Shown: positions 1-7,464 of the stretch, in pieces | How positions within the stretch are numbered: position 1 is the first letter of the stretch | How the letters are laid out: every line of letters begins with the position of its first letter | Position numbers and translations under genes: made by a program | The notes under the pieces: model-generated | What the model was told of the DNA's origin: nothing | Databases searched by the model: none | The model's input: only the letters and a program-made list of their open reading frames with translations | Assembly: GCA_035702855.1 (NCBI GenBank) | Contig: DASSZM010000215.1 | Location: 1 to 26,754, forward strand | Reading direction: 5' to 3' | DNA from: JAKAQB01 sp035702855 | Lineage (GTDB): Bacteria > Actinomycetota > Acidimicrobiia > Acidimicrobiales > Palsa-688 | Length of the DNA: 26,754 nt

Positions 1-79
1 TCTGCTTGCGCGCGACAGCTTCCAGGCGAGCACGGTCGACGCCGCTCAACTCGATCACGAACGGGCTCCGGCGAGACAC
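1..79 (-). CDS. IS630-family transposase, N-terminal fragment (runs off left edge)
   Basis: Only the first 26 codons are inside the window. Read on the minus strand from a GTG at 79, the product begins VSRRSPFVIELSGVDRARLE, closely resembling the N-terminus of IS630-family (Tc1/mariner-like, DDE) transposases, where an RRSPFVIEL-type opening precedes the helix-turn-helix region. A GGGGAGG ribosome-binding sequence lies just upstream of the GTG (minus strand, about positions 83-89), which supports the start. The catalytic domain and left end of the element are outside the window, so intactness cannot be judged, and I could not identify a terminal inverted repeat between 80 and 167. The family call rests on recognition of a short N-terminus; another transposase of similar opening is possible. 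Confidence 0.62.
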   Translation of the reverse strand, partial: MSRRSPFVIELSGVDRARLEAVARKQ

Positions 80-167
80 CACACCTCCCCACGGTGCGAC
101 CGCCCGCGACCTGCCCCCTCCCAGGCCTCAGGTTACACGCATGTAGTTCCGCGGAGGACCACTTAGC

Positions 168-1097
168 ATGCCGAGCATGTGGATCCCCGCCCCCTCCGGC
201 CGCCAGGTCGTGCTCCGGCACGGCGAGCAACACGCCGTCGTGGTCGAGGCCGGCGGCGGCCTGCGCACCTACGAGGCCGGCGGGGTGGCCGTGCTCGACG
301 GCTACGCCGAGGACGAGGCCTGCGAGGCCGGTCGGGGCCAACCGCTCCTCCCCTGGCCCAACCGCCTCGGCGACGGCCGGTACGACTTCGACGGCACGAG
401 CTTCTCGCTGGCGCTCACCGAGCCCGAGCGGCACAACGCCATCCACGGCCTGACCCGCTGGTCGTCGTGGGAGGTGCTCGGGGCGGCCACCGACCGGGCC
501 GTGCTCGGCCACACCCTGCGGCCCCAGCCCGGGTGGGCGTGGACCCTCGATCTGCGCATCGACTACCGCCTCGGCGACACCGGACTCGACGTCGGCCTGC
601 AGGTCCGCAACCGCAGCCCGCGCCGCGGCCCGTTCGGTGCCGGGTTCCACCCCTACCTCGCCGCGCCGAGCGGCCGGGTCGACGACCTCGAGATCACCGT
701 GCCGGCGTCGGAGCGCTCCGTCACCGACGAGCGCGGCCTGCCGGTCCGGGTCGAGCCGGTGGCGGGTAGCGACCTCGACTTCCGGGCGCCCACGCGCCTC
801 GGGGACCGGCAGCTCGACACCGCCTTCGGGGACCTGGCCCGCGACGCCCAGGGCATGGCGGTCGTCGACGTCACCGACCCCGGCACGAGCCGGTCGGTCC
901 AGGTCCGCATGGGCCCGGCGTGGACCCACGTCATGGTCTTCACCGGCGACACCCTCGGGCCCCGCGCCCGGCAGGGCCTCGCCGTGGAGCCGATGACCTG
1001 CCCCGCCGACGCGCTGCGCAACGGCACCGGCCTGGTGGTCCTCGAGCCCGACGAGATCTGGGACGCGACCTGGTCGATCACGCCCGGGTGGCTCTGA
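168..1097 (+). CDS. Aldose 1-epimerase (galactose mutarotase) family protein
   Basis: A 309-residue protein of the usual length for the GalM / aldose 1-epimerase fold, which interconverts alpha and beta anomers of hexoses in the cytoplasm. Visible family landmarks in order: PWPNRLGDGRYDFDG at residues 62-76, HNAIHG at 89-94 (His93 likely equivalent to the first active-site His), GFHPYL at 159-164 (His161, the likely acid), and VEPMTCPADAL at 273-283 (Glu274, the likely catalytic base). All expected catalytic positions are therefore present. The ATG at 168 is preceded by GGAGG at 153-157; an in-frame ATG at 177 is possible but worse spaced. The gene stands alone on the plus strand, between the transposase fragment and a convergent small gene only 4 bases past its stop. 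Substrate is unknown; the family also includes glucose-6-phosphate epimerases, but the motif set looks like an ordinary mutarotase. Confidence 0.88.
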   Translation: MPSMWIPAPSGRQVVLRHGEQHAVVVEAGGGLRTYEAGGVAVLDGYAEDEACEAGRGQPLLPWPNRLGDGRYDFDGTSFSLALTEPERHNAIHGLTRWSSWEVLGAATDRAVLGHTLRPQPGWAWTLDLRIDYRLGDTGLDVGLQVRNRSPRRGPFGAGFHPYLAAPSGRVDDLEITVPASERSVTDERGLPVRVEPVAGSDLDFRAPTRLGDRQLDTAFGDLARDAQGMAVVDVTDPGTSRSVQVRMGPAWTHVMVFTGDTLGPRARQGLAVEPMTCPADALRNGTGLVVLEPDEIWDATWSITPGWL

Positions 1098-1101
1098 ACC
1101 G

Positions 1102-1431
1102 TCAGGCGGCGGCGAGGACCCCCGCCCCGGTGGGGAGCTCAGCGCAGAGCATCGTCGACTCCCGCACGGTGCCGTCGAGGAGGGTCCGGTAGACGCTGAC
1201 GGTACCGGTGGCGCTGTGGTGCACCAGGGCCCAGGGGGACGCCCGCCGGCGGCGGACGCACTCGAGCGCCCGGCTGGTGGCCGGGACGCAGATCCAGCAC
1301 GGACCGGACCGCCCGACGAGGCTCACCACGAGGTAGGTGCCGTGGCCGTCGCAGGCGACGCAGAGACCGATCCCGTCGGCGGACGGGAGGCGCTCGGCGA
1401 GCCGGAACGAGGGGGGCGTCAGCGTGGTCAT
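1102..1431 (-). CDS. Small unknown protein with twin CxxC motifs
   Basis: A 109-residue protein I cannot assign to a named family. The ATG at 1431 is preceded by a GGAG motif about 8 bases upstream (minus strand), which supports it as a real gene rather than a GC-rich shadow. Cysteines are arranged as Cys24-x2-Cys27 (CVAC) and Cys45-x2-Cys48 (CWIC), with a further Cys58, an arrangement compatible with a small zinc-binding or redox site. The mid-region PATSRALECVRRRRASP followed by HHSATGTVSVYRT looks like a compact alpha/beta domain; there is no signal peptide or membrane segment. It converges on the aldose epimerase (4-base gap) and lies downstream of, and co-oriented with, the MMPL exporter (103 bases away). 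Function unknown. Confidence 0.6.
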   Translation of the reverse strand: MTTLTPPSFRLAERLPSADGIGLCVACDGHGTYLVVSLVGRSGPCWICVPATSRALECVRRRRASPWALVHHSATGTVSVYRTLLDGTVRESTMLCAELPTGAGVLAAA

Positions 1432-1534
1432 CGTGCGATCTCCGAACCTGCGGCGACGGATCTCGACCCTATGACCGCTCCATCGGCGGGCGGTGGACCG
1501 TGCTGAGCCGACGGCACCGACGGCGGGGGCGACG

Positions 1535-3721
1535 TCAGCGGGCCAGCTCCATCGGCTCCTCGGCGTCGGTCGGCGCGTCGGGGACGTCGACGGCCAGGTG
1601 CGGCAGGTGCCGCTCCATCCAGGGCGGCAGCCACCAGTTGGCCCGCCCGAACAGGTGCATGAGCGCCGGCACCAGGACGGTGCGCACCACGAAGGCGTCG
1701 ATGATGATCGCCCCGGCGAGGCCGACGCCGAACTGGTCGATGATCACGCTGCCGCCGAGCAGGAACGACAGGAACACGAGGATCATGATCAGCGCGGCGG
1801 CGGTGATCACCCGCCCGGTCTCGGTCTGGCCGAGGGTGACGGCCCGGCGGTTGTCCCCCGAACGGGTCCACTCCTCGTGCATGCGGCTCACGAGGAAGAC
1901 CTCGTAGTCCATGGACAGCCCGAAGAGGATCGAGAACATGATGACCGGGATGAAGACCTCGACCGGCGTGGTCCCCTGCGCCCCGATCAGCCAGTCGCCC
2001 CAGCCCCGCTCGAAGAACACCGTCATCAGCCCGAGGGCGGCGCCGACCGACAGCAGGTTCATGATCGAGGCGATCACCGGGATGAGCAGGCTGCGGAAGA
2101 CCACCATCAGCAGGAGGAAGGCGACGACGACCACCGCCCCGATGAACTGCGGCAGCTTGGACGACAGCACCCCGGCGAAGTCGACCTGGCCCGCCGTCTC
2201 ACCGCCGACGAGGACGTGCAGGCCGGTGCCGGCCTCGGCGGGCGGGATGACGTCGCGGCGCAGCCGGTGGAGCAGGGCGGTGGTGCGGGCCGCCTGCGGT
2301 GCGGTGGTGGGGATGACCCCGGCGACCGCGGCCGTGCCCGCCGGGTTGACCCGCGGCGGGGTGACGGCGGCGACCCCGGGGACGTGGGCGGTCGCCTCGA
2401 CGACGCGGGCGAAGGCGGCGGCGTCGTGGGGCGACGGCAGGGTCGCCACCAACTGGAACGGGCCGGCGAACCCCGGCCCGAAGCCCTTGGCCACCAGGTC
2501 GTAGGCGGTCCGGGTGGTGGTGCCGACGGGGTCGCTGCCGGCGTCGGTCAGCCCGAGGCGCAGGCCGAGCACCGGAGCGGCGACGACCAGCACGATCAGC
2601 AGGCCGAGCCCGGCGCGCACCGCCGGCCGGCGCTCGACACTGCGCGACCAGCGCCACCAGAACCCGGCGGTCAGGTCCTCGGATTGGGGCCCGTCGGCCG
2701 CCAGCCGGCGCCGCTCGCGCCGGGAGAGGACGTGGTCCCCGAACACCCCCAGCAGGGCCGGCAGCAGGGTCAGGGAGGCCGCCATGGTGAGCGCCACGGT
2801 GATGCTGGCGGCGATCGCCACCCCGTAGAGGAACGAGACGCCGAGGGCGAACTGGCCGAGCAGGGCGATGCAGACCGTGATGCCGGCGAAGAACACCGCC
2901 CGCCCGGCGGTGTTGACGGCGTTGACCGCCGACTCCTCGACGCTGCGCCCGGCACGCAACCCGTTGCGGTGGCGCGTGACGATGAACAGGGCGTAGTCGA
3001 CGCCCACGCCGAGGCCGATCAGCAACCCCAGGATGGGGGCGAAGTTGGCGGTCGCGAGGGCGTGGCTGACCATGGCGGTCATCGAGTAGCCGATGCCGAT
3101 GGCGGCCATGGCGGTGAGGATGGGCAGCAGGGCCGAGAAGAACGCCCCGAAGGCCACGCCCAGCACGATCAGGGCGCAGACGGCGCCGAGGGCGGTGCTG
3201 TCGGAGGTCTTCTCCGTCTGGGCGTTCTCGGCGAGCTGACCGTTGACCGCCACCACGAATCCCGGGGCGGCGAACCGCTTCACGGTGTCGATGAGCGTCG
3301 AGCCGTCGGACTTCGGCAGCTGGGGCGTGGGGGCGTCGTAGGTGACGTCGACGATGGCGATGGACCCGTCGCGGCTGATCCTCGCCGCGCCGCCCGGCGC
3401 CAGCGGGCTCTGCACGGCGGCGACCCGCGGGAGGCGGCGGACGGCGGCGACCAGGGCGTCGATGCGCGCCGCGTCGGCCGGTGCCCGCACCGACCCGCCG
3501 GTCGCCTGCACGACCACCTGCTCGGAGTCACCGCCCTCGATCGGGAAGGCGCGCTCCTCGATGTGGAGCGCCTGGGTCGAGGGGGTGTTGGGCGGCTGGA
3601 AGTTGTTGGAGTAGGCGGCGCCGACGCTGGCGTAGAGCGCGAGGGAGGCGGCGATGGCCGCCAACCAGGCGGCGACCACGACGAGGCGGTGCCGGACGCA
3701 CCACCGGGCGAGAGCGGACAT
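1535..3721 (-). CDS. MMPL/RND-family membrane exporter
   Basis: A 728-residue protein typical of the shorter actinobacterial MMPL (RND superfamily) exporters, which use the proton gradient to export lipids or hydrophobic compounds. It has the duplicated RND layout: an N-terminal membrane helix (about residues 12-32), a large extracytoplasmic loop (about 35-170), helices from about 175 to 325, a second loop (about 400-520) and five more helices to about 690. The proton-relay Asp-Tyr pairs occur twice, in GVDYALFIVTRHR (Asp242-Tyr243) and GLSMDYEVFLVSR (Asp605-Tyr606). The ATG at 3721 has a GGGAG about 11 bases upstream. The promoter region holds a CGGT triplicate resembling a TetR-type operator (see 3741-3758). 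The cargo is unknown. A TlpA-like thioredoxin gene lies upstream on the same strand, 105 bases away, with no obvious functional link. Confidence 0.92.
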   Translation of the reverse strand: MSALARWCVRHRLVVVAAWLAAIAASLALYASVGAAYSNNFQPPNTPSTQALHIEERAFPIEGGDSEQVVVQATGGSVRAPADAARIDALVAAVRRLPRVAAVQSPLAPGGAARISRDGSIAIVDVTYDAPTPQLPKSDGSTLIDTVKRFAAPGFVVAVNGQLAENAQTEKTSDSTALGAVCALIVLGVAFGAFFSALLPILTAMAAIGIGYSMTAMVSHALATANFAPILGLLIGLGVGVDYALFIVTRHRNGLRAGRSVEESAVNAVNTAGRAVFFAGITVCIALLGQFALGVSFLYGVAIAASITVALTMAASLTLLPALLGVFGDHVLSRRERRRLAADGPQSEDLTAGFWWRWSRSVERRPAVRAGLGLLIVLVVAAPVLGLRLGLTDAGSDPVGTTTRTAYDLVAKGFGPGFAGPFQLVATLPSPHDAAAFARVVEATAHVPGVAAVTPPRVNPAGTAAVAGVIPTTAPQAARTTALLHRLRRDVIPPAEAGTGLHVLVGGETAGQVDFAGVLSSKLPQFIGAVVVVAFLLLMVVFRSLLIPVIASIMNLLSVGAALGLMTVFFERGWGDWLIGAQGTTPVEVFIPVIMFSILFGLSMDYEVFLVSRMHEEWTRSGDNRRAVTLGQTETGRVITAAALIMILVFLSFLLGGSVIIDQFGVGLAGAIIIDAFVVRTVLVPALMHLFGRANWWLPPWMERHLPHLAVDVPDAPTDAEEPMELAR

Positions 3722-3740
3722 GCGCGAGGGGACTCCCAGC

Positions 3741-3765
3741 TAAACGGTCGGTCGGTAAGACACTA
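3741..3765 (-). promoter_or_regulatory. Candidate promoter/operator of the MMPL gene
   Basis: Reading the minus strand, TAGTGT (3765-3760) is a plausible -10 element and is followed at once by TTACCGACCGACCGTTTA (3758-3741). That A/T-bounded ACCGACCG run is of the kind bound by TetR-family repressors in front of drug and lipid efflux genes. The site would overlap the predicted start of transcription, as expected for repression. The dyad symmetry is imperfect (it is mainly a CGGT triplicate on the plus strand) and no tetR gene is adjacent, so this is inference. Confidence 0.35.
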
Positions 3766-3826
3766 CCGGTGGCGCCCGGGTGGTCCCCCGCGGGCCGCTG
3801 CGCTGCGCCCCGGTCGCCGCCGGGAC

Positions 3827-4435
3827 CTACGCACCGAGCTTGTGGATCCAGCGCGCCAGGTCCTGGCGGGTCTGCGGGCCGAACACCTCCCCGGCCACCC
3901 GGCCGGAGCGGTCGATGAAGATCGTCGTCGGCAGGGCCAGGATCTGGTAGCGGCCGGTGACCGTGGAGCTGGCGTCCAGCCCGACGGGATAGGTCGCGCC
4001 GGCCCGGGCGAGCATCTTCCGGGCGGTCGCCGGCGACGTCTCGCCGGTGTCGACGCCCACGAAGTCGACCTTGCCCCGGTCGGCCTTCCAGGTGGCGCCG
4101 AAGGCGTCGATCTCCTGGCGGCACCCGTGGCACCACGAGGCGAAGAAGTTGAGCACCGTCGGCTGGTGGGCGGCGAGGGCCACCGGGGACCCGCCCCGCA
4201 GGGAGGGCAGGTGGAAGCCGGGGGCCACCTGGCCGGTCAGGCGGGGCAGTCCGGTGGTCTGCGACCCGGCGTTGAGCGACGAGGTGCCGAACGGGCTCGG
4301 CGTCGTGTTGCGCGGGCGGGTGGCGAACCAGGCCCCGAAGCCGACGCCGAGGGCGACGGCGAGCCCGACCGGGAGCCAGACCCAGATCGGCAGCGGTCGG
4401 CTGGCGGCAGGGGTCACGGGTGCGTCGGTGGCCAC
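3827..4435 (-). CDS. Membrane-anchored TlpA/ResA-like thiol-disulfide oxidoreductase
   Basis: A 202-residue thioredoxin-fold protein. A single membrane segment (about residues 16-36) follows a short cytoplasmic N-terminus, so the catalytic domain should face outside. The redox motif is WCHGC (Cys102 and Cys105) in the context LNFFASWCHGC, and the cis-proline is in ALPTTIFID (Pro168), both hallmarks of the AhpC-TSA/Redoxin TlpA-like family. Such proteins reduce or exchange disulfides in exported proteins or apocytochrome c; no cytochrome maturation genes are nearby, so a specific partner cannot be named. The GTG start at 4435 is chosen because it is the earliest in-frame start before the anchor; no clear ribosome-binding site is visible. 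It is transcribed toward the MMPL exporter, but that gene appears to have its own promoter in the 105-base gap. Confidence 0.85.
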   Translation of the reverse strand: MATDAPVTPAASRPLPIWVWLPVGLAVALGVGFGAWFATRPRNTTPSPFGTSSLNAGSQTTGLPRLTGQVAPGFHLPSLRGGSPVALAAHQPTVLNFFASWCHGCRQEIDAFGATWKADRGKVDFVGVDTGETSPATARKMLARAGATYPVGLDASSTVTGRYQILALPTTIFIDRSGRVAGEVFGPQTRQDLARWIHKLGA

Positions 4436-4530
4436 CGCACGAGCGTAGGCCGGAGCCGGGCGACGCCGGCACCGCGCCGGCAGCCGCGCCGCGCCTGCCC
4501 CCCGGGCGGTAGCCGGAGGACGGGGCCGGT

Positions 4531-4564
4531 CCCGCCGGCCGGCCCCGCTCGACCGGCCGGCGGG
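4531..4564 (-). terminator. Hairpin terminator after acs
   Basis: CCCGCCGGCCGG (4531-4542) and CCGGCCGGCGGG (4553-4564) form a perfect 12-bp stem around a 10-base loop. It starts 11 bases beyond the acs stop codon on the minus strand. There is no U-tract, which is common for terminators in GC-rich actinobacteria. It should separate the satP-acs transcript from the downstream thioredoxin gene. Confidence 0.6.
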
Positions 4565-4574
4565 TCCCGGGGGG

Positions 4575-6545
4575 TTACTCGGCGTCGCCGCCGGTGGTCA
4601 TGCGGTCCTTGATGGCGTTGACGACGGTGGGGTCGAGCAGGGTGGTGACGTCACCGAGCTCGCGGTTGTCGGCCACGTCACGCAGCAGCCGGCGCATGAT
4701 CTTGCCGCTGCGGGTCTTGGGAAGCTCGGGGGTGAGCAGGATCTGGCGGGGCTTGGCGATCGGGCCGATCTCCCGGGCGACGTGGTCGCGCAGGTCGACC
4801 ACCAGCCGCTCGCCGGAGGCGGGATCGTCGGCGACGCCGCCCTTGACGGTGACGAACGCCACGATCGCCTGCCCGGTGGTGGCGTCGTTGGCACCGACCA
4901 CCGCCGCCTCGGCCACCGAGGGGTGGCCGACCAGGGCGTGCTCGACCTCGGTGGTCGAGATCCGGTGGCCCGACACGTTCATCACGTCGTCGACGCGGCC
5001 CAGCAGCCAGATGTCGCCGTCGTCGTCGAGCTTGGCGCCGTCGCCGGCGAAGTAGCAGCCCTCGAAGCGCGACCAGTAGGTCTCCCGGTAGCGCTCCGGG
5101 TCACCCCAGATCCCCCGCAGCATCCCCGGCCACGGCTGGGTGATCACCAGGTAGCCGCCGTTGCCCGGCTTGACCGGGGTGCCGTCCTCGCCGACCACCG
5201 CCGCCGAGATCCCCGGGAACGGCACCATCGCCGCCCCCGGCTTGGTGGCGGTGATCCCCGGCAACGGCGTGATCAGGATCCCGCCGGTCTCGGTCTGCCA
5301 CCAGGTGTCCACGATCGGGCAGCGGTCGCCGCCGATGTGGTGGCGGTACCAGATCCACGCCTCCGGGTTGATCGGCTCGCCCACCGACCCGAGCAACCGC
5401 AGGCTCGACAGGTCGTGCCCCTCGATCAGCTCCGGTCCCCACTTCATGAAGGTCCGGATGGTCGTGGGGGCGGTGTAGAGGATGTTGACCTCGTAGCGCT
5501 CGACGATCTGCCACCACCGGTCCCGGCCCGGGGTGTCGGGCGTCCCCTCGTACATCACCGAGGTGGTGGCGTTGGCGAGCGGCCCGTACACGATGTAGCT
5601 GTGACCGGTCACCCACCCGATGTCCGCCGCGGTCCAGAACACGTCCGACTCGGGCTTGACGTCGAAGATCAACCGGTGCGTGGCCGACACGTGCGTGAGG
5701 TAGCCGCCCGAGGTGTGCAGGATCCCCTTCGGCTTGGCCGTCGTCCCCGAGGTGTACATGATGTACAGCGGGTGCTCGGAGTCGAACATCTCCGCCGTGT
5801 GCGTGTCGGCCTGGCGGTCCACGACGTCGTGCCACCACACGTCCCGGGCGTCGTTCCAGCCGACGTCCTGTCCGGTGCGGCGCACGACCAGCACCCGGCG
5901 CACTCCCGGGCAGTCCGCCACCGCCACGTCCACCGCCGGCTTCAACGCCGACGGCGCCCCGCGCCGGTAGCCGCCATCCGCGGTGATCACCGTGCGGGCG
6001 TCGCAGTCCAGGATCCGGCCCCGCAGGGCGTCGGCGGAGAACCCGCCGAAGACGACCGTGTGCGGGGCGCCCAGGCGGGCGCAGGCGAGCATGGCGACGA
6101 CCGTCTCGGGGATCATCGGCATGTAGATCGCCACCGTCTCCCCGGCGGTCACCCCCAGCTCGGTGAGGGCGTTGGCGGCCCGGCACACCATCTTCTGCAG
6201 GTCGGCGTAGGTGATCGTGCGGGTGTCGCCCGGCTCGCCCTCCCAGTGGAACGCCACCCGCTCACCCAGGCCGGCATCGACGTGGCGATCGACGCAGTTG
6301 ACCGCCACGTTGAGCTTGCCGCCCACGAACCACTTGGCGAATGGCAGGTCCCACTCCAACGCCCGGTCCCACGGCGTCGCCCAACTCAACCGGCGGGCCT
6401 GCTCCTCCCACCAGGCCACGGGATCGGCGTTGGCCTCCGCATAGATGCCCGGCTGGGCGTTGGCCCGCTGCGCCAGCTCCGGGGGCGGGGAAAAACGACG
6501 TGACTCGTGGAGGAGCGCACTGAGCGCATCGGACGGCTCCGACAT
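4575..6545 (-). CDS. acs: Acetyl-CoA synthetase (AMP-forming)
   Basis: A 656-residue enzyme, the normal length for Acs, converting acetate, ATP and CoA to acetyl-CoA via acetyl-AMP. Landmarks in order: the Acs N-terminal cap (about 25-85), the A3 phosphate loop YTSGTTAKPKG (264-274), VGEPINPEAW (388-397), the acyl-pocket motif DTWWQTETGG (413-422) whose tryptophan restricts the pocket to acetate or similarly small acids, and the C-terminal A10 motif KTRSGKIMRR (610-619). Lys615 in that motif is the residue inactivated by acetylation in characterised Acs enzymes. The ATG at 6545 overlaps the stop of the upstream transporter gene as TGATG, so the two are translationally coupled. Context (acetate transporter upstream, divergent sensor-symporter operon) strongly supports acetate or short-chain monocarboxylate use. 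Confidence 0.95.
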   Translation of the reverse strand: MSEPSDALSALLHESRRFSPPPELAQRANAQPGIYAEANADPVAWWEEQARRLSWATPWDRALEWDLPFAKWFVGGKLNVAVNCVDRHVDAGLGERVAFHWEGEPGDTRTITYADLQKMVCRAANALTELGVTAGETVAIYMPMIPETVVAMLACARLGAPHTVVFGGFSADALRGRILDCDARTVITADGGYRRGAPSALKPAVDVAVADCPGVRRVLVVRRTGQDVGWNDARDVWWHDVVDRQADTHTAEMFDSEHPLYIMYTSGTTAKPKGILHTSGGYLTHVSATHRLIFDVKPESDVFWTAADIGWVTGHSYIVYGPLANATTSVMYEGTPDTPGRDRWWQIVERYEVNILYTAPTTIRTFMKWGPELIEGHDLSSLRLLGSVGEPINPEAWIWYRHHIGGDRCPIVDTWWQTETGGILITPLPGITATKPGAAMVPFPGISAAVVGEDGTPVKPGNGGYLVITQPWPGMLRGIWGDPERYRETYWSRFEGCYFAGDGAKLDDDGDIWLLGRVDDVMNVSGHRISTTEVEHALVGHPSVAEAAVVGANDATTGQAIVAFVTVKGGVADDPASGERLVVDLRDHVAREIGPIAKPRQILLTPELPKTRSGKIMRRLLRDVADNRELGDVTTLLDPTVVNAIKDRMTTGGDAE

Positions 6546-7201
6546 CAGACCGTCCCCGGGTCGCGCAGGGCGGGCTTGGCCAGCGGGCCTCCGACGGGGA
6601 CCATCACCCGACCCGTCATCCCGTTGATGACCCCGGCCGACGAGACGTACCAGGCGACGAGGGCGGTCAGCACGCCGATGTACCCGCCGGCCTCGATGAG
6701 GCCCTTGCTCCCGGCGAACTGGCCGGCGAACAGCAGGATCTCGGTGGCCTCGAGGGTGAGGAAGACGGCGAACACGCCGGCGTTGACGAACGAGCTCCAC
6801 ATGAGCATGTAGGTGTTGAAGATGGCGAAGGCCAACAGGATCCAGCCGAGGTCGTTGGAGAGGACGCCGGCGGCGTCGTGGGGGGCGACCAGCTCGATGT
6901 AGAGCGCCAACCCGATCCAGAACCCGCCGTAGGTGGAGAAGGCGGTGGCGCCGAACACGTTGCGGTTGCGGAACTCCCACATGCCGGCCAGCAGCTGGCA
7001 GAGGCCGCCGTAGGCGAAGGCGTAGCCGATCCACGCCCCCGAGCCGGCGTCCGCCCACCCGGCGTTCCACACCGAGATGAGGAAGGTGGTCAGGGCGAAG
7101 GCGGCCAGCCCGAGCGGCGCCGGGTCCGCCGGCGCCGGGGTGGACAGGACCGCGATCTCGCTGGGCGCAACCGCGTGGGTGCGGTCGGTGGTGACGGCCA
7201 T
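6545..7201 (-). CDS. satP: GPR1/FUN34/YaaH (SatP)-family acetate transporter
   Basis: A 218-residue protein with six predicted membrane helices, the size and layout of the AceTr family of acetate/succinate-proton symporters or channels. The N-terminal family signature, usually NPAPLGL, is present as DPAPLGL at residues 26-32, just before the first helix (Asn replaced by Asp). Other recognisable pieces are the GLCQLLAGMWEFRNRNVFGATAFSTYG region and FNTYMLMWSSFVNAGVF. The ATG at 7201 is chosen over an upstream in-frame ATG because it has a strong GGGGGGAGGGGAG sequence about 8 bases before it and yields a normal family N-terminus. Its stop overlaps the acs start (TGATG). Together they import and activate acetate. 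Confidence 0.9.
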   Translation of the reverse strand: MAVTTDRTHAVAPSEIAVLSTPAPADPAPLGLAAFALTTFLISVWNAGWADAGSGAWIGYAFAYGGLCQLLAGMWEFRNRNVFGATAFSTYGGFWIGLALYIELVAPHDAAGVLSNDLGWILLAFAIFNTYMLMWSSFVNAGVFAVFLTLEATEILLFAGQFAGSKGLIEAGGYIGVLTALVAWYVSSAGVINGMTGRVMVPVGGPLAKPALRDPGTV

Positions 7202-7464
7202 GGCGTGCACTCCCCTCCCCCCGGCCGGCTGGACCGGCAACGGGCTCGCGGCGTCACCACCGTCCCGGCATTCCCCCCGGCCCGGCGACGCACCGTGCTG
7301 TCGTTGGGATCCAAGCCGACCACGGCCGGGCGGCGGCGGCAACACGGGTGCCGGCGCCTGCGACGAATGCGCGCTCCGGTGCGCCCAACGGTCGGACGAA
7401 GCCGACGAGCGGCGAGCACGCTCAGTAACGTCGAGGCATCCGCCCGACGGACAGGGGGAGGTCG
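7202..7464. promoter_or_regulatory. Divergent promoter region between satP-acs and the LytS/LytTR-symporter operon
   Basis: A 263-base gap separates the divergent starts at 7201 and 7465 and must hold both promoters. I looked for paired LytTR-type direct repeats and clear -35/-10 elements and could not define either convincingly. It is the natural place for the adjacent LytTR regulator to act on both operons. Confidence 0.45.

Noticed and set aside
1493..4612. 1039-codon plus-strand open frame opposite the MMPL and thioredoxin genes
   Set aside because: The translation is low-complexity (Gly, Asp, Arg, His, Gln rich) and antisense to two well-conserved genes; long open frames on the opposite strand are expected at this GC content.
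6546..7070. N-terminal extension of the acetyl-CoA synthetase frame into satP
   Set aside because: The normal Acs N-terminus begins at the ATG at 6545, coupled to the satP stop; the extension is an Arg-rich shadow of satP.
7202..7464. LytTR binding direct repeats
   Set aside because: Several GTT/AAC-containing stretches exist but none forms a convincing spaced pair.
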